NCBI GenBank assembly: GCA_934667175.1
Contig: CAKULN010000030.1
Span: 1 to 33,573, forward strand
DNA length: 33,573 nt
From: an uncultured Bacteroidales bacterium
Lineage (GTDB): Bacteria > Bacteroidota > Bacteroidia > Bacteroidales > UBA932
Direction: 5' to 3'
The notes below the pieces were generated by a model, which was not told the DNA's origin, searched no databases, and saw only the letters and a program-made list of their open reading frames with translations. A program made the translations under genes and the position numbers. Within the stretch, counting starts at the first letter, position 1, and every line of letters starts with the position of its first letter. Positions 33,010 to 33,573 of the stretch are shown piece after piece.

Positions 33010-33573
33010 TAGTTTAAATCTTTAATTGTTAATAATAGTTTAAGTATTTCATACCGTTTCCGGTCTGACGCATTACTAAATCACCCTCACAGGAAACCTT
33101 GCATAAAGTTTTCTAAAAACTTCACCTAAAGCAAATGCCATCAAATAGGTCGTAGCGGACAAATCATTATCAATGAATATATTGAATATTCTTCACAAAA
33201 AGAGCATCGCAGGTCTTCGCATGGATGCCTGATAGTCTTTCAATAGCAAAAAAATGATCAAACAGTCTCCAATAAGTGGTCCGCAGCATTCTTGGGAAGC
33301 GAAAAGTGAGATAAACGTTTCCCAAGAGTGTGGGATGCACTTTTGAGGAGCGAAAAAGGTCGAAAGTGTTACCTAAGGGATTAGGCCAAGCCTAAAGTGC
33401 ATAATCCCGTAAAATTTTACCTATCTCAAAGAAAGGGGACATAGACATTAACGAGTTGGTTGGCTTTCAATCCGGATATCTGTGCCAAGGGCGGAGTTCC
33501 TGTTTTCCGCAGATTTTGACTTTTAGTTCGACAATCGGCCCCACAGCCACGTGAGAGCCATATTGCTCCCTCG
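33010..33573. other. Gene-poor end of the window with inverted repeats
   Basis: 564 bases without a supported gene. Visible items: two TGAATAT copies 9 bp apart (33174-33189), an imperfect inverted repeat around CTTGGGAA/TTCCCAAG (33283-33325), the hairpin TTAGGC-CAA-GCCTAA at 33381-33395, and longer arms GGGATGCACTTTTGAGG (33332-33348) facing CCTAAAGTGCATAATCCC (33391-33408). A short open frame of 35 codons runs in from the right edge on the minus strand and stops at 33467; I cannot say if it is the end of a real gene. Confidence 0.6.

Noticed and set aside
33467..33573. 35-codon frame entering from the right edge, minus strand
   Set aside because: Too short to identify; listed only inside the description of the gene-poor end.

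Overview
The window looks like a chromosomal segment of a member of the Bacteroidota, most likely Bacteroidales. Reasons: an RnfBCDGEA complex, a flexirubin/aryl-polyene type cluster whose tyrosine ammonia-lyase resembles the Flavobacterium enzyme, YjgP/YjgQ and DUF3108 family genes, and promoter boxes of the Bacteroidetes form TAnnTTTG. G+C is roughly half (estimate by eye). Genus and species cannot be decided from sequence alone.

Region 1 (23-10019, minus strand) is one tightly packed run of twelve genes, many overlapping by 4-26 nt. In transcription order they are tyrosine ammonia-lyase, an O-methyltransferase-like enzyme, an acyl carrier protein, a LpxL-like acyltransferase, an ApeP-type hotdog/ketosynthase fusion, a small ketosynthase-like protein, a second acyl carrier protein, a canonical ketosynthase, a ketosynthase-like chain-length factor, a small DMT-type membrane protein, a LolA-like protein and an exported protein of unknown function. 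Together they suggest assembly of an aryl-primed polyene acyl chain, its attachment to a lipid, and handling in the envelope. No ketoreductase, glycosyltransferase or MMPL exporter is seen, so the cluster probably continues beyond base 1.

Region 2 (10172-22500, minus strand) holds a small outer-membrane barrel gene, rnfBCDGEA, an RseC-like gene, a DUF3108 gene, dnaB, a coiled-coil zinc-ribbon protein, a Nif3-like protein, a MerR-type regulator and two tandem M23 peptidases. Region 3 (22630-31961, plus strand) holds alaS, one continuous reading frame joining an LptG-type permease to methionyl-tRNA formyltransferase, thiamine pyrophosphokinase, a 42-bp tandem array, a membrane polyferredoxin and a Tat-exported aldo/keto reductase with a ferredoxin domain. 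Region 4 (31962-33573) has tRNA-Ser(GGA) with a clear promoter and terminator, an Ig-like lipoprotein gene on the minus strand, and about 560 bases without a recognisable gene.

Two sequence-wide signals stand out. The first is a family of short hairpin repeats whose stems vary with compensatory changes; it is inserted in frame into four different proteins (a cluster protein, a chain-length factor, Fmt and the polyferredoxin) and expanded into a tandem array. The second is the heptamer TGAATAT/ATATTCA, which by hand count occurs at about 43 sites where about 4 are expected, spread through coding and non-coding DNA. A third oddity is the LptG-Fmt fusion frame.
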